Source of the DNA: Gemmataceae bacterium
Lineage (GTDB): Bacteria > Planctomycetota > Planctomycetia > Gemmatales > Gemmataceae
Length of the DNA stretch: 64,000 bases
Direction: 5' to 3'
NCBI GenBank assembly: GCA_019636445.1
Contig: JAHBXO010000004.1
Span: 1 to 64,000, forward strand
Below, in pieces: positions 62,498 through 64,000 of this stretch. Below the pieces are notes generated by a model, which saw only the letters and a list, made by a program, of their open reading frames with translations, did no database searches and was not told the DNA's origin. The position numbers and the translations under genes were made by a program. The first letter of the stretch is position 1. Each line of letters begins with the position of its first letter.

Positions 62498-62632
62498 GTC
62501 CCCTCTCTCCCGGCTTTGCGGGGGAGAGGGATAGGGTGAGGGGGTCTTGCACTTGCGAGACCTTCATCGTGATCTCAAATGCTCTCGCCCCCTCACCCCG
62601 GCCCTCTCCCCCGCGTAGCCGGGGGAGAGGGA
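62498..62632. repeat. Nested palindromic C/T-rich repeat element
   Basis: Two hairpins of CCCTCTCCC type (about 62500-62530 and 62602-62631, the second with perfect 12-bp arms) lie in opposite orientation. Further arms GGGTGAGGGGG (62533-62543) and CCCCCTCACCC (62589-62599) lie between them. The whole forms a nested inverted repeat of about 135 bases in the gap between two genes. Confidence 0.8.
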
Positions 62633-62658
62633 GGATTTCGGTATCGTTCGTCTCACGA

Positions 62659-64000
62659 TCACCCCACGAACACACCGTTCGCCAGGACGAGGCCGAACGG
62701 GTCGAACTCCTGCAATGCCGGCGGTTCCACGCCGTTCGGCTGCGGCACCGTGCTCCCGCGATAGACCCGCACGCGGCTCGGCAGGTTGTCCCCGCTCGCC
62801 GCGATCAGGTCCGCGCGGTCGTCACCGTCGATGTCCTTGACGGTCAGACGTACGCCCCCGCGCGACAGCGAATCGTTCGCCACGAAGAAATTCGCGACGG
62901 GGTTCGCATAGGCCTGGTCCAACTGGCCCGCTGCGATCAATGCTCCGCTGAGGGCGAAGACGCGCGGCCCCCCGCCCGGTCCGCCCCCGAAGATCAGGTC
63001 GGCGCGACCGTCGCCGTCCAGGTCGCCGACCGTCACGAATACGCCGTTCCTCAACGTGATCGCGTCCGTACCGGGGAACGCGAAGAAGTCCCCGGTCAGT
63101 TTCGGCGGCGAACCGCTCGGCCCCGGATTGAACAGCGTCGCCCCGGCAAAGATCGCGATGCGCGGCCCGCCCAGGAACCCGGCTCCGACCACGAGATCCG
63201 CCCGGCCATCGCCGTCGATGTCCCCGAGCGCGACGCGGGCACCGCCCCGGAAGTTCGGATCGTCGATGCCGAAGAAATCGGCTCGCTTTACGAGCTGGTT
63301 ATGATCGCTCAATGAGAAGACCGAGGCCCGCGGTCCGCCGCCGACGTCGGGGCTGACGACGAACTCGGCCCGGCCATCGCCATCGACATCCCCGGCCGCG
63401 ACGAAGACGCCGCCGTTGAAGTTCCCCTCGAAGGCGTCGAACTCGAGGGAGGACTGGAAGCCTTTCCCGGTGCCGTCGCCCAGGAAAATCCGGACGCGCG
63501 ACCCGCCCCCGGGGCCGGCCCCAAGCACGAGGTCCGCCAAGCCATCGCCATTCAGGTCCGCGACGGCTGGTCGCGTGACGGCGGTTGAGGACGGGCCGAT
63601 GAAATTGCCCAGCGCGGAATATCCGCCCGGGACTACTCCGAAGGATCCGACGGTACCGTTCGTCAAACCACCCACGACCAGTTGTGACGCGAGGCCGACG
63701 TTTCCGATCAACCGCGCGACGCCGATGTCGCGATCGTTCGCTGTCGCAGTATCGATGGTTCCGACGACGACAATTCGGCCAGCCGCATCGAGTGCGATCC
63801 CCGCGGACGTGTCCGCGTTCGCGCCGCCGCGATCGAAGGCGACGGTCGCGCGGCCGCTCCCGTTGAAGCTCGGATCGAGGCTGCCATCCGTCGTCAGGCG
63901 TGCGATGCCGTAGTCGGTGTCGCCGACGGAAATCGTATCCACGGTCGCGGCGATCACGATGTCGCCGGTGCGCGGTTCGATCGCCACGCCGACGCCCTTG
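62659..64000 (-). CDS. FG-GAP/VCBS-repeat extracellular protein, C-terminal part
   Basis: The frame runs off the right edge, so only the last 446 or so residues are visible. They begin with a delta-60-type repeat (TTDGSLDPSFNGSGRATV) and continue with FG-GAP repeats containing calcium-binding DxDGDGxAD loops (DLNGDGLADLVLGAG, DVDGDGRAEFVVS, DIDGDGRADLVVGAG, DLDGDGRADLIFGG). Such proteins are large beta-propellers, secreted or cell-surface, often for adhesion or sugar binding. The protein ends VLANGVFVG with no recognised sorting signal. Start and N-terminal leader lie outside the window. Confidence 0.85.
   Translation of the reverse strand, partial: KGVGVAIEPRTGDIVIAATVDTISVGDTDYGIARLTTDGSLDPSFNGSGRATVAFDRGGANADTSAGIALDAAGRIVVVGTIDTATANDRDIGVARLIGNVGLASQLVVGGLTNGTVGSFGVVPGGYSALGNFIGPSSTAVTRPAVADLNGDGLADLVLGAGPGGGSRVRIFLGDGTGKGFQSSLEFDAFEGNFNGGVFVAAGDVDGDGRAEFVVSPDVGGGPRASVFSLSDHNQLVKRADFFGIDDPNFRGGARVALGDIDGDGRADLVVGAGFLGGPRIAIFAGATLFNPGPSGSPPKLTGDFFAFPGTDAITLRNGVFVTVGDLDGDGRADLIFGGGPGGGPRVFALSGALIAAGQLDQAYANPVANFFVANDSLSRGGVRLTVKDIDGDDRADLIAASGDNLPSRVRVYRGSTVPQPNGVEPPALQEFDPFGLVLANGVFVG

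Noticed and set aside
1..64000. CRISPR array, tRNA, rRNA or prophage
   Set aside because: No regularly spaced direct repeats, no cloverleaf or rRNA signatures, and no structural phage genes were found by reading.

Overview
The window reads as chromosomal DNA from a planctomycete, most likely of the Gemmata group (order Gemmatales). It is GC-rich and carries several families characteristic of that phylum. These include a DUF1559 prepilin-like protein (10974-12119), two DUF1549/DUF1553 plus DUF1501 pairs (17759-20647 and 27691-32023), a DUF1080 protein, a large Ser/Thr kinase with TPR-like repeats, a SpoVG with an inserted zinc-ribbon, an FG-GAP repeat protein and many short-leader lipoproteins. 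Gram-negative envelope genes (LptE-like, BamD-like, Lgt-like, TatA) agree with this. I saw no rRNA, tRNA, CRISPR array, transposase or prophage.

Layout. 1-1050: the start of a 2-hydroxyacid dehydrogenase and a PIN-toxin/antitoxin pair whose toxin carries an in-frame internal duplication. 1154-9097: core metabolism and translation (ilvB, ispE, spoVG, efp), a secreted metalloprotease-like protein and an 876-residue acyltransferase/ACP/AMP-ligase fusion. 9094-17628: transporter, lipoproteins, prepilin-like protein, a trypsin-like membrane protease and a smaller protein sharing its accessory domain, and an rRNA pseudouridine synthase. 17759-32023: two planctomycete cytochrome/sulfatase-like clusters flanking an ECF sigma factor with a membrane partner, an Lgt-like protein with a PDZ insertion, a LarA-like protein, a YgfZ-like protein and a DUF1080 protein. 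A compositionally distinct, CdiI-immunity-like gene interrupts the second cluster. 32033-44955: priA, a TPR protein, an amidohydrolase, a hydrolase/nucleotidyltransferase pair, a CNNM/CorC protein, an LplT-like transporter, eda, pheS, a PEGA lipoprotein and tatA. 45091-55118: a signalling block with an FHA/coiled-coil/pseudokinase protein, an outer-membrane-type protein, an active Ser/Thr kinase and a TPR membrane protein. 55146-64000: an S9 peptidase, a recO/bamD-like/lptE-like run, pdxH, a glutathione peroxidase and the end of an FG-GAP protein.

Links between genes. The fusion at 6467-9097 and the LplT-like transporter at 40539-42167 together resemble the LplT-Aas lysophospholipid import and re-acylation route, but they lie about 31 kb apart. 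The genes at 45091-55118 look like a phosphorylation-related envelope signalling set in which one kinase is active and the other has lost its catalytic residues. lptE-like and bamD-like genes overlap and suggest co-expressed outer-membrane assembly. Several gene pairs overlap by ATGA, so translational coupling is common here.

Between genes there are long A+T-rich hairpins (19289-19364, 27575-27655, 42856-42935), a nested palindrome of C/T-rich hairpins (about 62498-62632) and a 7-bp tandem repeat that has entered the priA reading frame. These are the main non-coding signals, along with a handful of intrinsic terminators and several promoter -10 boxes placed so close to the start codon that leaderless mRNAs are likely.
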